Of a stretch of DNA of 64,000 bases, positions 17,754-25,768 are shown piece by piece. How positions within the stretch are numbered: position 1 is the first letter of the stretch; every line of letters starts with the position of its first letter. The DNA comes from CAZAFN01 sp964484795 (lineage in GTDB: Bacteria > Pseudomonadota > Alphaproteobacteria > Methylaequorales > Methylaequoraceae). The stretch is from NCBI GenBank assembly GCA_964484795.1, contig CAZAFN010000004.1, positions 1 through 64,000 of the forward strand, in the 5' to 3' direction. The notes below the pieces were generated by a model, which ran no database searches, was not told the DNA's origin, and worked only from the letters and a program-made list of their open reading frames with translations. A program made the translations under genes and the position numbers.

Positions 17754-18418
17754 TGAGAATACTCGTAGTTGAGGACGATCCAAATTTAAATGATCAAATC
17801 AGACAGTCATTAGAGGATAGTGGCTACTCAGTTGATTCTGCTGCTGATGGTGAAGAGGGACATTTTCTTGGAGATACTGAACCATATGATGCTATTGTTT
17901 TAGACTTAGGTTTACCAAAGGTAGATGGAATTACTGTTTTAGAAAAATGGAGAAAAGAAAAGAAAAACTTCCCTGTTCTCATTTTAACAGCCAGAGATCA
18001 GTGGAGTGACAAGGTTTCTGGTTTTGATGCTGGTGCAGATGATTATGTCACGAAACCATTCCAGATGGAAGAGTTGCTTGCTAGGCTTAGAGCACTGATC
18101 AGAAGATCAGCCGGGCATGCAACTTCAGATATTGAATGCGGTCCTTTAAAAATTGATACTAAGTCTAACAAAGTCTTTTTGAATGGAACAAAACTTAAAT
18201 TGACATCTCATGAGTATAAGATAATTGAATATTTTCTTCATCATCAAGATAAGGTGATTACAAGAACGGAATTGGTTGAACATATTTATGACCAAGATTT
18301 TGATAGAGATTCGAATACTATTGAAGTATTTATTGGAAGATTAAGAAAAAAGATGGGAATGGATCTTATTAAGACTGAAAGAGGATATGGTTATAGATTG
18401 TCAATAGACAAAGAATAA
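17753..18418 (+). CDS. OmpR/PhoP-family response regulator
   Basis: This is a 221-residue DNA-binding regulator with a receiver domain (acidic D8/D9, phospho-acceptor D51, K101 in TKPF) and a C-terminal winged helix with HEYKIIEYFLHH and the recognition region NTIEVFIGRLRKKMG. I use ATG 17753 (MRILVVEDD), which lies 6 bases after the G-rich ribosome site at 17741-17746. An ATG at 17750 would only add one Met. It forms a PepSY-regulator-kinase unit that resembles the FeuPQ/PhoPQ systems of alphaproteobacteria. Confidence 0.94.
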   Translation: MRILVVEDDPNLNDQIRQSLEDSGYSVDSAADGEEGHFLGDTEPYDAIVLDLGLPKVDGITVLEKWRKEKKNFPVLILTARDQWSDKVSGFDAGADDYVTKPFQMEELLARLRALIRRSAGHATSDIECGPLKIDTKSNKVFLNGTKLKLTSHEYKIIEYFLHHQDKVITRTELVEHIYDQDFDRDSNTIEVFIGRLRKKMGMDLIKTERGYGYRLSIDKE

Positions 18419-18422
18419 AAAA

Positions 18423-19772
18423 ATGAATTCACTAGCAGTCAGACTGTTCTTTAGCGCAACTATTTGGATAATTTTTGCTTTGGTGGCAACTGGAGTTTTT
18501 TTATCAGACCTTAATACAAAATCAAATTTTAAAGCCTTTGATGACAGGCTAAATCTTCATCTTGAAACATTAATAGGTGCTAGTCGAGTGGACTCTTCCG
18601 ATGGAATTACAGTAGTTAGTTCAATTGGAGACCCTAGGTTTTTTCAACCTTACTCTGGTTGGTATTGGCAAATTAATAGTGGTGCAAGAACATTGAGTAG
18701 ATCAAGATCAATGTGGGATCAGGTATTTACTTTAGATAAAAGATTAATTGGAGGGCGATCTCAATTTATAGATGCTGCTAGAAATCAAAAAGATGAAAAA
18801 AAAATAATAGAAAAAAAAACCTTGCATATCGTTGAAAGACAGATTTCTTTTCCAGGGATTCCGACACCTTTAAATTTTTTAGTTTCTGGTGATACTAAAG
18901 AGTATGAGGAAAACATAAAAAAATTTGATAATACTTTGTTTGCAGCTCTCATTGTTCTTGGGGTAGGTCTAATGATCTCAGTTTTTCTTCAGGTTAAATA
19001 TGGGTTACTTCCTTTAAATAAAATTAAACATTCATTATTTAAAATTCGTAATGGTGATGAAAAGAAATTGAAAGATCCTTACCCTATGGAAGTGCAACCT
19101 CTTGCAACGGAAATAAATGATCTCTTGGAGCATAATGAAAAAATTGTTGATAGAGCTAAGACACATGTAGGGAATTTAGCGCATGTTCTAAAAACCCCGC
19201 TGGCTGTAATTTCCAACGAGATAAAAGATGAAAACCAAATTATGGACAGTCAAGTTTCATTAATGAAAAAACATATTGATAGATACCTAAAAAAAGCTTA
19301 CATAGAGTCCTTAGGTAAGGTCACAAAAGAAAAAATTAATATTTTTGAACTGACCAGTAAAATGTTGGGAGTTTTTAAAAAATTATATCCGAATATGGAA
19401 ATTAAATTTGATCAGAAAATTACTGATTTATGCGTTTTTAGTAGTTTGGAAGATATGGAGGAGGTGATAGGTAATGTAATAGAGAATGCTTGTAAGTGGG
19501 GAAAGAGAAAAATTAAAATTAAAGTTGAGAAAAATTCTGAATTTGAAGTTGGGATTTCCATTTCTGACGATGGTCCTGGTCTTCGACCTGAAGAGGTTGA
19601 AAAGGTTTTTGCAAGAGGGTTTAGATTAGATGAGCAAAAACCAGGAACTGGTTTAGGTTTGAATATTGTGAAAGATATTGTTGAAACCCTGAAGGGGAAA
19701 GTTTGGTTGAAAAAATCAAAAATTTTAGGTGGTCTTCAAGTAAATGTTGTTTTACCGATTTCAAGAGTTTAG
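18423..19772 (+). CDS. Membrane sensor histidine kinase
   Basis: The 449-residue kinase partner of the preceding regulator has a first helix at about 8-28, a periplasmic sensor domain, a second helix at about 171-190, a HAMP-like linker, the phospho-acceptor H254 in NLAHVLKTPLAVI, and a HATPase domain with N box ENACKWG and G boxes DDGPGL and GTGLGLNIV. The periplasmic domain is where the PepSY protein encoded just upstream could act. The gene starts 4 bases after the regulator and overlaps rnhB by 12 bases at the 3' end. Confidence 0.94.
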   Translation: MNSLAVRLFFSATIWIIFALVATGVFLSDLNTKSNFKAFDDRLNLHLETLIGASRVDSSDGITVVSSIGDPRFFQPYSGWYWQINSGARTLSRSRSMWDQVFTLDKRLIGGRSQFIDAARNQKDEKKIIEKKTLHIVERQISFPGIPTPLNFLVSGDTKEYEENIKKFDNTLFAALIVLGVGLMISVFLQVKYGLLPLNKIKHSLFKIRNGDEKKLKDPYPMEVQPLATEINDLLEHNEKIVDRAKTHVGNLAHVLKTPLAVISNEIKDENQIMDSQVSLMKKHIDRYLKKAYIESLGKVTKEKINIFELTSKMLGVFKKLYPNMEIKFDQKITDLCVFSSLEDMEEVIGNVIENACKWGKRKIKIKVEKNSEFEVGISISDDGPGLRPEEVEKVFARGFRLDEQKPGTGLGLNIVKDIVETLKGKVWLKKSKILGGLQVNVVLPISRV

Positions 19773-20363
19773 AATTTTTTGGCTTATAAAACTTTTTCTA
19801 TGTAAGAAAGTTATCCCAAATTTTCTGATGGCTTCAACATGTTTTTTTGTTCCATACCCTTTATTTTTATTCCAATCGTATTCAGGAAATTTTTTTGAGA
19901 ATTCTTTCATTATGGAATCTCTATGAGTTTTAGCTAAAATAGATGCTGCAGCAATTGCGACAGATTTCTGGTCACCTTTTATTAAAAAACTTGTGCGTTT
20001 GTTTAAATGAAACGACTCCGTACCATCAATTCGAACTTTATTAGGAAATTCTGAAAATCGCTCAAAAGATCTTTGCATTGACAGTGTTGTAGCTTTTAGA
20101 ATATTTAAGCAATCAACTTCTTCATTACTAGCCATACCATAAGAATATATAGAGAATTTTTTTATGAATTTTGAGAGTTCATCCCTTTTTTTTTCTGTTA
20201 ATTTTTTTGAATCATTAATTTCTTTGACCATATTTTCTTTTAATATTGATTGTCTTAATAATACTGCACAAGAAACTACAGGGCCACACAAGGCTCCTCT
20301 TCCAACCTCGTCAATTCCTATTACTTCTGCATCAATGTCTTTAAAAAAATCTTGATTGATCAT
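19761..20363 (-). CDS. rnhB: Ribonuclease HII
   Basis: RNase HII removes RNA, including single ribonucleotides, from DNA. The 200-residue protein has GIDEVGRGALCGPVV (catalytic D18 and E19), the later Asp in RIDGTE, and the C-terminal NKGYGTKKH signature. The window therefore holds both RNase H types. It converges on the histidine kinase with a 12-base overlap of coding ends. Confidence 0.97.
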   Translation of the reverse strand: MINQDFFKDIDAEVIGIDEVGRGALCGPVVSCAVLLRQSILKENMVKEINDSKKLTEKKRDELSKFIKKFSIYSYGMASNEEVDCLNILKATTLSMQRSFERFSEFPNKVRIDGTESFHLNKRTSFLIKGDQKSVAIAAASILAKTHRDSIMKEFSKKFPEYDWNKNKGYGTKKHVEAIRKFGITFLHRKSFISQKILNS

Positions 20364-20412
20364 ATTTGAAAAAACTGTTTACTTATATTATTAAATAGTT
20401 GATATATTTGTT

Positions 20413-20934
20413 ATGTTTTTTTCTTTAATTAAAATTTTTGTTTTGACAGTTTTTTTTTCCACAAGTTTTTTTGATGTTTTTGCGTTAAATGATGCGCATT
20501 ATGAGAAATATAAAATCAGCAAGAATTGTGAATATTGTGATTTAAGCGACGCCAAGTTAGATGAACTTAATCTTCAAGGTTCTAATCTACAAAATGCAAA
20601 GCTTGAAAATGCAACTTTGATTGGTTCAGATTTGTCTCCTAAGAAGATGGAGAAGACTACGTTATTCACTAATTTAGAAAATACAAACTTTAGAAATGCC
20701 AATCTAAAAGATACAGATCTAACGTTAAGTAAAATGTCTAGCAGTTACTTCAAAGGAGCTAACCTAGAGAACGCAAAATTAATAAAGAGTGATTTGTCAT
20801 TAGGTAATTTTAGCCAGGTTAATTTTACTGGTGCAGATTTAACAGGAGCAATTCTTGAAAACACTAATTTAAAAGATGCGGTTTTTTGCAGAACTACAAT
20901 GCCTTCAGGTAAAAAAAATAATTCTGGGTGTTAA
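20413..20934 (+). CDS. Secreted pentapeptide-repeat protein
   Basis: This is a 173-residue protein with a signal peptide (about 1-25). From residue 43 it is made of A(D/N)Lxx-type pentapeptide units (for example NLQGSNLQNAKLEN and NLKDTDLTL), expected to fold as a square right-handed beta helix. A CEYC pair (C39, C42) caps the first coil and another Cys pair lies at the C-terminus (CRTT...GC), suggesting disulfides in the periplasm. The function is unknown. Its stop overlaps that of the convergent Sel1 gene. Confidence 0.88.
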   Translation: MFFSLIKIFVLTVFFSTSFFDVFALNDAHYEKYKISKNCEYCDLSDAKLDELNLQGSNLQNAKLENATLIGSDLSPKKMEKTTLFTNLENTNFRNANLKDTDLTLSKMSSSYFKGANLENAKLIKSDLSLGNFSQVNFTGADLTGAILENTNLKDAVFCRTTMPSGKKNNSGC

Positions 20935-21419
20935 TTTTTTTTTTCAGGAACTTTGACTTTCCAATCCCTAGCAAGTTGGTTTGCCTCTTCAACTTGTTTT
21001 TTTGTTAATGAACTGAATATTTTCTCATAATAATTCTGAGCATCTTGGTCACCTTTTACTCCAGCAAGTATGAACCATTTTAAAGCCACCACTTTGTCTA
21101 CTTTTACTCCTCTACCTTCGGCATAAATTTCACCAACATTATATTGTGCAGTTGGAAATCCACGATTTGCTGATTCTAAATAGTAATTGAGTGATAATTC
21201 AAGGTCCATTTTTACACCCTCTCCTTTTTCGTGCAAATAACCGAGATTATTTAGTGCAACGATATCTCCTTGGTCAGCTAGATTTTTCCATATTTCAAAT
21301 GCTTTTTGATGATCTCCATCATTGTATGCCAATTGAGCGTCATACAGAGAAATTTCCTCAGAAAAAACTTGAAAAGCTCCAAGAAACAATAAAAATAAAA
21401 AAAAAATTTTTTTATGCAT
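20931..21419 (-). CDS. Secreted Sel1-repeat (TPR-like) protein
   Basis: I start this at ATG 21419 (MHKKIFFLFLLFLG), which gives a good signal peptide and 162 residues; an upstream in-frame start at 21482 would bury it. The mature part has three Sel1-like repeats, recognisable as A-x-NNLGYLHEKGEGV and AQYNVGEIYAEGRGV with variations. Sel1 proteins act as scaffolds in envelope or signalling complexes. The partner here is unknown. Confidence 0.85.
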   Translation of the reverse strand: MHKKIFFLFLLFLGAFQVFSEEISLYDAQLAYNDGDHQKAFEIWKNLADQGDIVALNNLGYLHEKGEGVKMDLELSLNYYLESANRGFPTAQYNVGEIYAEGRGVKVDKVVALKWFILAGVKGDQDAQNYYEKIFSSLTKKQVEEANQLARDWKVKVPEKKN

Positions 21420-21506
21420 CAAATTTACAAGATTACAAATTAATTTAGCCACGGAACCTAGCACACTTTCTGCCCATTTCAAATGAAAATAATATTTATT
21501 TTTAAT

Positions 21507-21536
21507 TTGAATAATACCAAATTTTGATTATATAAT
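21507..21536 (+). promoter_or_regulatory. Likely sigma-70 promoter of the PQQ dehydrogenase gene
   Basis: A perfect TATAAT at 21531-21536 lies 18 bases after TTGAAT (21507-21512), a four-out-of-six match to the -35 consensus. Transcription would start near 21543, giving a leader of about 54 bases before ATG 21597. AT-rich DNA produces chance matches, but this is the only spacer before the dehydrogenase gene. Confidence 0.5.
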
Positions 21537-21569
21537 GATACTAATCTTAATATTAACACTAAACTTTAT

Positions 21570-21590
21570 TGCGTTTTTGACGCAGGAGGA
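21570..21590 (+). promoter_or_regulatory. Hairpin abutting a strong ribosome-binding site
   Basis: TGCGT (21570-21574) can pair with ACGCA (21580-21584) around a TTTTG loop. The stem runs straight into AGGAGGA (21584-21590), the strongest Shine-Dalgarno sequence I see in the window, 6 bases before the ATG of the PQQ dehydrogenase. The strong site suggests high expression. The short stem may protect the mRNA end or tune ribosome entry. Confidence 0.5.
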
Positions 21591-21596
21591 AATTTT

Positions 21597-23264
21597 ATGG
21601 TAAATTTACCAAAATTATTGTTTGGTCTAGTGGCTTCTTCGTTTTTTGCATTAAATGCTAATGCAGCAGATACGAATGTTTCTCAAGAGATGCTCAGCAG
21701 AGCAGATTCTGACAGTAGCAATTTTCTGCATACGAATGGTAACTATGAACAAACTCGTTTCTATCCAAATAGCCAGATTAACACGAAAAATGTATCAAAA
21801 CTTGTGCCGGCTTGGATTTTCCAAACTGAAGTTGTTGACTCAATGGAAACTTCACCAATTATTGTTAATGGTGTAATGTATGTTTCAACTTCATTTAGTC
21901 ATGCTTATGCATTAGATGCTAAGACTGGTGAAGAAATTTGGCACTACAAACATAAAATGGGTCCAATAACTACTTATTGTTGCGGTCCTAACAACCGTGG
22001 AGTTGCAGTGAAAGACGATAAAGTTTTTCTAGCAACACTTGATGCAAAAGTTGTTGGTTTGAATGCTAAGACAGGAAGAAAACTTTGGGAAACTCAGCTT
22101 GCTGATCCAGAGCTTGGATATTCTGAAACAATGGCTCCTACAGTTGTTGGTAACAAAGTTCTTATTGGTACTAACGGTGGAGAATATGGAATAAGAGGTT
22201 TTGTTAAAGCTCTTGATGCTAATTCTGGAAAGGTCCTGTGGACTTTTTATTCAATTCCAGAAAATTCTGTTGGTGTATGGGAAACACATGATGCAACAGG
22301 TCGTGATATGCTTAGAGACATTAAAGCTGAAAAAGCTGCTCTAAAAAAACTAGGTGATCCATATCAAACACTTGGTGGTGGCGTATGGCAAAACCCAGCA
22401 GTAGATGAAGAAACTGGAACAGTTTATTTTGTTGTAGGAAACCCATCTCCAGATTTAGATGGTTCAATTAGACCAGGTGACAATCTTTATACAAACTCTG
22501 TTGTTGCTGTTGATCTTGAAAGTGGTAAATACAAATGCCATTTTCAGTACATCGCTCATGACGTTTGGGATTTAGATGCAGTTTCGCCTGTAATCATAAC
22601 ACCGGTGAAAAATAAAGCTGGTAAGACGGTTAAAGGTTTGCTTCATGGTGGTAAAACAGGTCATGTTTATGTTCATGATGCAAAAGATTGTTCTCTAATC
22701 CGTTTTTCAGAAGCAATGGTTCCACAGGAAAATATGTGGGTTCTTCCAACGAAAGCTGGTAAGAGAATGCTTCCTGGTGCAAATGGTGGTGTTGAATGGT
22801 CTCCAATGACAGTTAATCCTAAATTAGGTCTGACCTATGCGATTAATCTTCATCAACCTATGACTTATCATGTTGAAAGCACTCCTTACCCTGGTGGTAA
22901 ACTTTGGCTTGGTGGTGCATTCAAAGTAATTCCTGGTGAGCAGCAGTGGGGTAACATTACTGCAGTTGACTACAATACTGGGAAGATTAAGTGGAAAGTT
23001 AAAACTGATCAACCTATGATTGGTGGAATTTTGGCTACAGCTGGCGGATTAGTATTTGCTGGTGAAGGTAATGGTTGGTTTAGAGCATACGATGCCAAAT
23101 CAGGATCAAAATTATGGCAATTCCAAGCAGGTGCTGGAGTTAACGCTCCTCCATCTTCATTCAGTATTGATGGCGAGCAATATATCGTTGTTGCTGCTGG
23201 TGGGAATGTTCAGCTAAATTATAAGCGTGGTAATAATATCATTGCTTTTAAGCTAGCTAAGTAA
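21597..23264 (+). CDS. PQQ-dependent methanol/ethanol-family dehydrogenase with lanthanide-type metal site
   Basis: This is a secreted eight-bladed quinoprotein that oxidises an alcohol in the periplasm and passes electrons to a cytochrome c. The 555 residues show a signal peptide (1-23), repeated propeller motifs such as [12 protein letters not shown], and the adjacent Cys pair C128-C129 that stacks on PQQ. Expected metal ligands are E196 (GGEYGIRG), N282 (VGNPSPD) and the catalytic D325 in [10 protein letters not shown]327, two residues on, is the extra Asp found in lanthanide-dependent (XoxF/PedH) enzymes, where calcium enzymes have Ala, Ser or Thr. It is shorter than typical XoxF (about 600), so the substrate is open. 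No pqq genes are in the window. Confidence 0.93.
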   Translation: MVNLPKLLFGLVASSFFALNANAADTNVSQEMLSRADSDSSNFLHTNGNYEQTRFYPNSQINTKNVSKLVPAWIFQTEVVDSMETSPIIVNGVMYVSTSFSHAYALDAKTGEEIWHYKHKMGPITTYCCGPNNRGVAVKDDKVFLATLDAKVVGLNAKTGRKLWETQLADPELGYSETMAPTVVGNKVLIGTNGGEYGIRGFVKALDANSGKVLWTFYSIPENSVGVWETHDATGRDMLRDIKAEKAALKKLGDPYQTLGGGVWQNPAVDEETGTVYFVVGNPSPDLDGSIRPGDNLYTNSVVAVDLESGKYKCHFQYIAHDVWDLDAVSPVIITPVKNKAGKTVKGLLHGGKTGHVYVHDAKDCSLIRFSEAMVPQENMWVLPTKAGKRMLPGANGGVEWSPMTVNPKLGLTYAINLHQPMTYHVESTPYPGGKLWLGGAFKVIPGEQQWGNITAVDYNTGKIKWKVKTDQPMIGGILATAGGLVFAGEGNGWFRAYDAKSGSKLWQFQAGAGVNAPPSSFSIDGEQYIVVAAGGNVQLNYKRGNNIIAFKLAK

Positions 23265-23282
23265 TTTAATTTTTCAAAGGAA

Positions 23283-23317
23283 GGGGCTATGAAAATTCTC
23301 ATAGCCCCTTTTTTTTT
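23283..23317 (+). terminator. Intrinsic terminator after the PQQ dehydrogenase gene
   Basis: A perfect 10-bp stem, GGGGCTATGA (23283-23292) with TCATAGCCCC (23299-23308), has a 6-base loop and is followed by nine T. It is the strongest terminator in the window. It lies between the dehydrogenase and the cytochrome c gene, whose ATG comes 5 bases after the T run. Confidence 0.93.
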
Positions 23318-23322
23318 GTATT

Positions 23323-23892
23323 ATGAATTTCAAAAAGTTAATTTTCTTAATATTTTTTTGTTCTTCCTTAGAACTTTTTTCAGAAGAAATGTCTCAAGAA
23401 TTAGTGGATGCACTTGAAACTTGTAATTCTTGTCATGGCAAGGAAGTGTTGGCTGATAACCCTGAAGTTCCTGTAATTACCGGACAAAGTCTCCAATACA
23501 TATATCGTCAATTGAAAGATTACAAGTCAAATTCTAGAGCACATGAAATAATGTCATCGATGGTTAGTGATTTGGAAAAAAAAATATTACTAGAGTTGGC
23601 AACTCATTTCTCTGAGCAAAAGTGGATAGATTTTAGAACGGATAGAGAATTTGATGAAACACTTGCGTTAGATATGATTGCATCTGGTCAGTGCAGCCAA
23701 TGCCATGGAACTTTTAAAGAAAATAATCTTGCTGCACCAAGACTTGCAGGTCAAAAAGAATCTTATCTCATTGCGACAATGACGGCTTTTAAAAAGAGAA
23801 CTCGTTTGAACGCACCGGATAAGTCAAGTTTATTTGAAACAATTTCTGAAGAGCAGATCAAGGCTCTTTCAGGTTACATTGCTAACAAATAA
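23323..23892 (+). CDS. Periplasmic diheme cytochrome c (c4/c553-like)
   Basis: The 189-residue product has a signal peptide (about 1-21) and two c-type heme sites, CNSCH (C34, C37, H38) and CSQCH (C124, C127, H128), one per domain, with a P-x-L-A-G-Q segment as in c4/c553 proteins. Placed right after the PQQ dehydrogenase, it is the likely electron acceptor. It begins 5 bases after a strong terminator and no clear ribosome site precedes its ATG, so it may depend on readthrough or on a weak local promoter. Confidence 0.9.
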   Translation: MNFKKLIFLIFFCSSLELFSEEMSQELVDALETCNSCHGKEVLADNPEVPVITGQSLQYIYRQLKDYKSNSRAHEIMSSMVSDLEKKILLELATHFSEQKWIDFRTDREFDETLALDMIASGQCSQCHGTFKENNLAAPRLAGQKESYLIATMTAFKKRTRLNAPDKSSLFETISEEQIKALSGYIANK

Positions 23893-23896
23893 TTTT

Positions 23897-24871
23897 TCAT
23901 TCAAGTACGAGTTTAATTTCTTTACTTTTAGTTAATTCAATGGCTTTTTTGTTTTCATTATTTTTTAAATTCTTGTTTGCTCCAGATTCAACTAAGAACT
24001 TTGTTATTTCTAAACTATTCTGTTTTGCAGCATACATTAAAGCTGACATACCTAGATTGTCTTGATGATCAATTTGAGCATTGTTATCAATCAATACTTG
24101 AAGTGTTTTAACTGCATCAATTTGAGGCGTATCATCTGTACTTCCAGCAGCCCATATGAGTGGAGTAAGATCATTCCCGTGTTTTTTATTTGCGTCAACT
24201 CCATTCTGAATTAATATTTCAACTATGTCGTAAAATCCTTTTGCAGATGCATAGATTATTGCAGACTTTCCTGTTTCATCAACGGTATTTGGATTAGCAT
24301 TTTTTTTTAATAGAAGTTTTACAAAATTTAAATTTCCATTAAATGAAGCTGCAGACAGAGGGGTTTCATTGTCGAGACTTCTAGTGTTTGTGTCAACATT
24401 CTTTGATAGAAGGTATTTTACTATTTTTTTTCTGTTTTTTTTAATTGCTTGAAGCAATGCTGTTTTTCCTCTTAAATTTAGATGCTCAAGATTTGCACCT
24501 TTGCTTTCCAAAAATTTAACTATTTTTAGATGTCCAGATTCTGATGCTCTGATAAGAGGTGTATTTGCAAATTTGTCTCGCGTATTTACAAGCCCTCCTT
24601 TTTGAACAATATCAAAAACAACTTTGCCGCAGCCCTTTTCACTAGCTTCTAATAATAACAATGAAAGTTCTCTAGCTAATGGATTTTGGCCAAATGCATT
24701 TAATTTTTTAATGACAGGTCGACATAAATCCTTGTTTTTATCTTTTAATTGATTTTCCTCACTACAAACATTCTTAGAAAACATTAAAATAAAAAACAAT
24801 AAGGTATAAATTGTTTTGGTAAATGCTATTCTGAAGCATTGTGAATTTAAACTACTTTTATAATTGGCCAT
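23897..24871 (-). CDS. Secreted ankyrin-repeat protein
   Basis: The 324-residue protein has a hydrophobic export segment at about 15-36 and then at least six ankyrin repeats of 33 residues, recognisable by NTPLIRASESGHLKIVKFL, KTALLQAIKKNRKKIVKYL and later copies. Ankyrin repeats bind protein partners. Its place inside the PQQ island hints at a periplasmic scaffold, but the function is not known. The start is uncertain: ATG 24871 leaves about 14 residues before the hydrophobic stretch. Confidence 0.87.
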   Translation of the reverse strand: MANYKSSLNSQCFRIAFTKTIYTLLFFILMFSKNVCSEENQLKDKNKDLCRPVIKKLNAFGQNPLARELSLLLLEASEKGCGKVVFDIVQKGGLVNTRDKFANTPLIRASESGHLKIVKFLESKGANLEHLNLRGKTALLQAIKKNRKKIVKYLLSKNVDTNTRSLDNETPLSAASFNGNLNFVKLLLKKNANPNTVDETGKSAIIYASAKGFYDIVEILIQNGVDANKKHGNDLTPLIWAAGSTDDTPQIDAVKTLQVLIDNNAQIDHQDNLGMSALMYAAKQNSLEITKFLVESGANKNLKNNENKKAIELTKSKEIKLVLE

Positions 24872-25758
24872 TGAAAAACGTTCTTTCTTTTCTAATTTTT
24901 ATTTTGGGACCAGAATATTCATTTTCAAATGAAAATTCAACATATAAACCATCAGGAATTATGGTTTCTGTTGAGACACATAAACTTCATTTTTTGTGCA
25001 CAGGAAAAGGAAAAAAAACCTTCATATTAGAAGCAGGTATTGGTGCTAATCATCTTGATTGGTCAAGACTACAACCTAAATTAAGCAAGAAATTTAAAGT
25101 TTGCAGTTATGATCGTACTGGGTATGGATGGTCAGAGAGAGGACCTAAACCAAGAGATGCGTTAACAATTTCACAAGAACTTTCTCAGGCAATTACTTTT
25201 CTCTCACTTTCTAAACCAATAATTTTTGTTGGGCACTCATTTGGTGGAATAATAGCAATGGTTTTAGGTTCAGAATTTTCCAGGATTATTGATGGTATTG
25301 TACTTGTTGATTCTATGCATCCAGAACAATACGAAAGATTTGAAGAAAATAATATTGATATTCCAGTTGAGCCAACTAGGGCAATCATCTACTCAAGTCC
25401 AGATGTTCTTACTTATGGGATTCCTGATGAAAAAAAAAAAGAAGCCTATTACTTAGCTAGAACGGAAAAGACTAGATCATTTATGTTTAATGAAATGAGG
25501 AATATGAAAAAGTCATTAAAGCAGGTAAATTTTAAAAAAAAAAATAAAAAATCTTTAGTATTAACTCACTCAAGAAGAGACTGGGATGTCCACTCTATTG
25601 ATGGAAAGATGGAAGATGTTTGGTTAGAACTACAAAGTGATTTAGCAAAAAATTTGAATGCGGATTTAATCGTTGTTCCGGATGCTGGTCACCAAATGCA
25701 ACTTGAAAACTATGACTTTATTTATGAAAAGTTGTTAGAATTTTCAGAAAACTTTTAG
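24871..25758 (+). CDS. Alpha/beta hydrolase, probably exported
   Basis: The product has the alpha/beta-hydrolase order: an oxyanion region LEAGIGANHLDWSRL, the CSYDRTGYGWSERGP strand-loop, the nucleophile elbow GHSFGG, and the catalytic His in DAGHQMQLENYDF. I use TTG 24871 because it gives a signal peptide (LKNVLSFLIFILG then EYSFS); a GTG at 24841 would add ten residues. Its start overlaps by one base the start of the divergent ankyrin gene. The substrate is unknown, possibly an ester or lactone tied to the alcohol-oxidation genes around it. Confidence 0.85.
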   Translation: MKNVLSFLIFILGPEYSFSNENSTYKPSGIMVSVETHKLHFLCTGKGKKTFILEAGIGANHLDWSRLQPKLSKKFKVCSYDRTGYGWSERGPKPRDALTISQELSQAITFLSLSKPIIFVGHSFGGIIAMVLGSEFSRIIDGIVLVDSMHPEQYERFEENNIDIPVEPTRAIIYSSPDVLTYGIPDEKKKEAYYLARTEKTRSFMFNEMRNMKKSLKQVNFKKKNKKSLVLTHSRRDWDVHSIDGKMEDVWLELQSDLAKNLNADLIVVPDAGHQMQLENYDFIYEKLLEFSENF

Positions 25759-25768
25759 TTACTTGAAT

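Noticed and set aside
23289..23320. ATG inside the terminator stem (with AGGAAGGGG before it) as start of the cytochrome gene
   Set aside because: It is not in the cytochrome reading frame (offset by one), so it cannot be the start; the signal peptide is encoded from ATG 23323.
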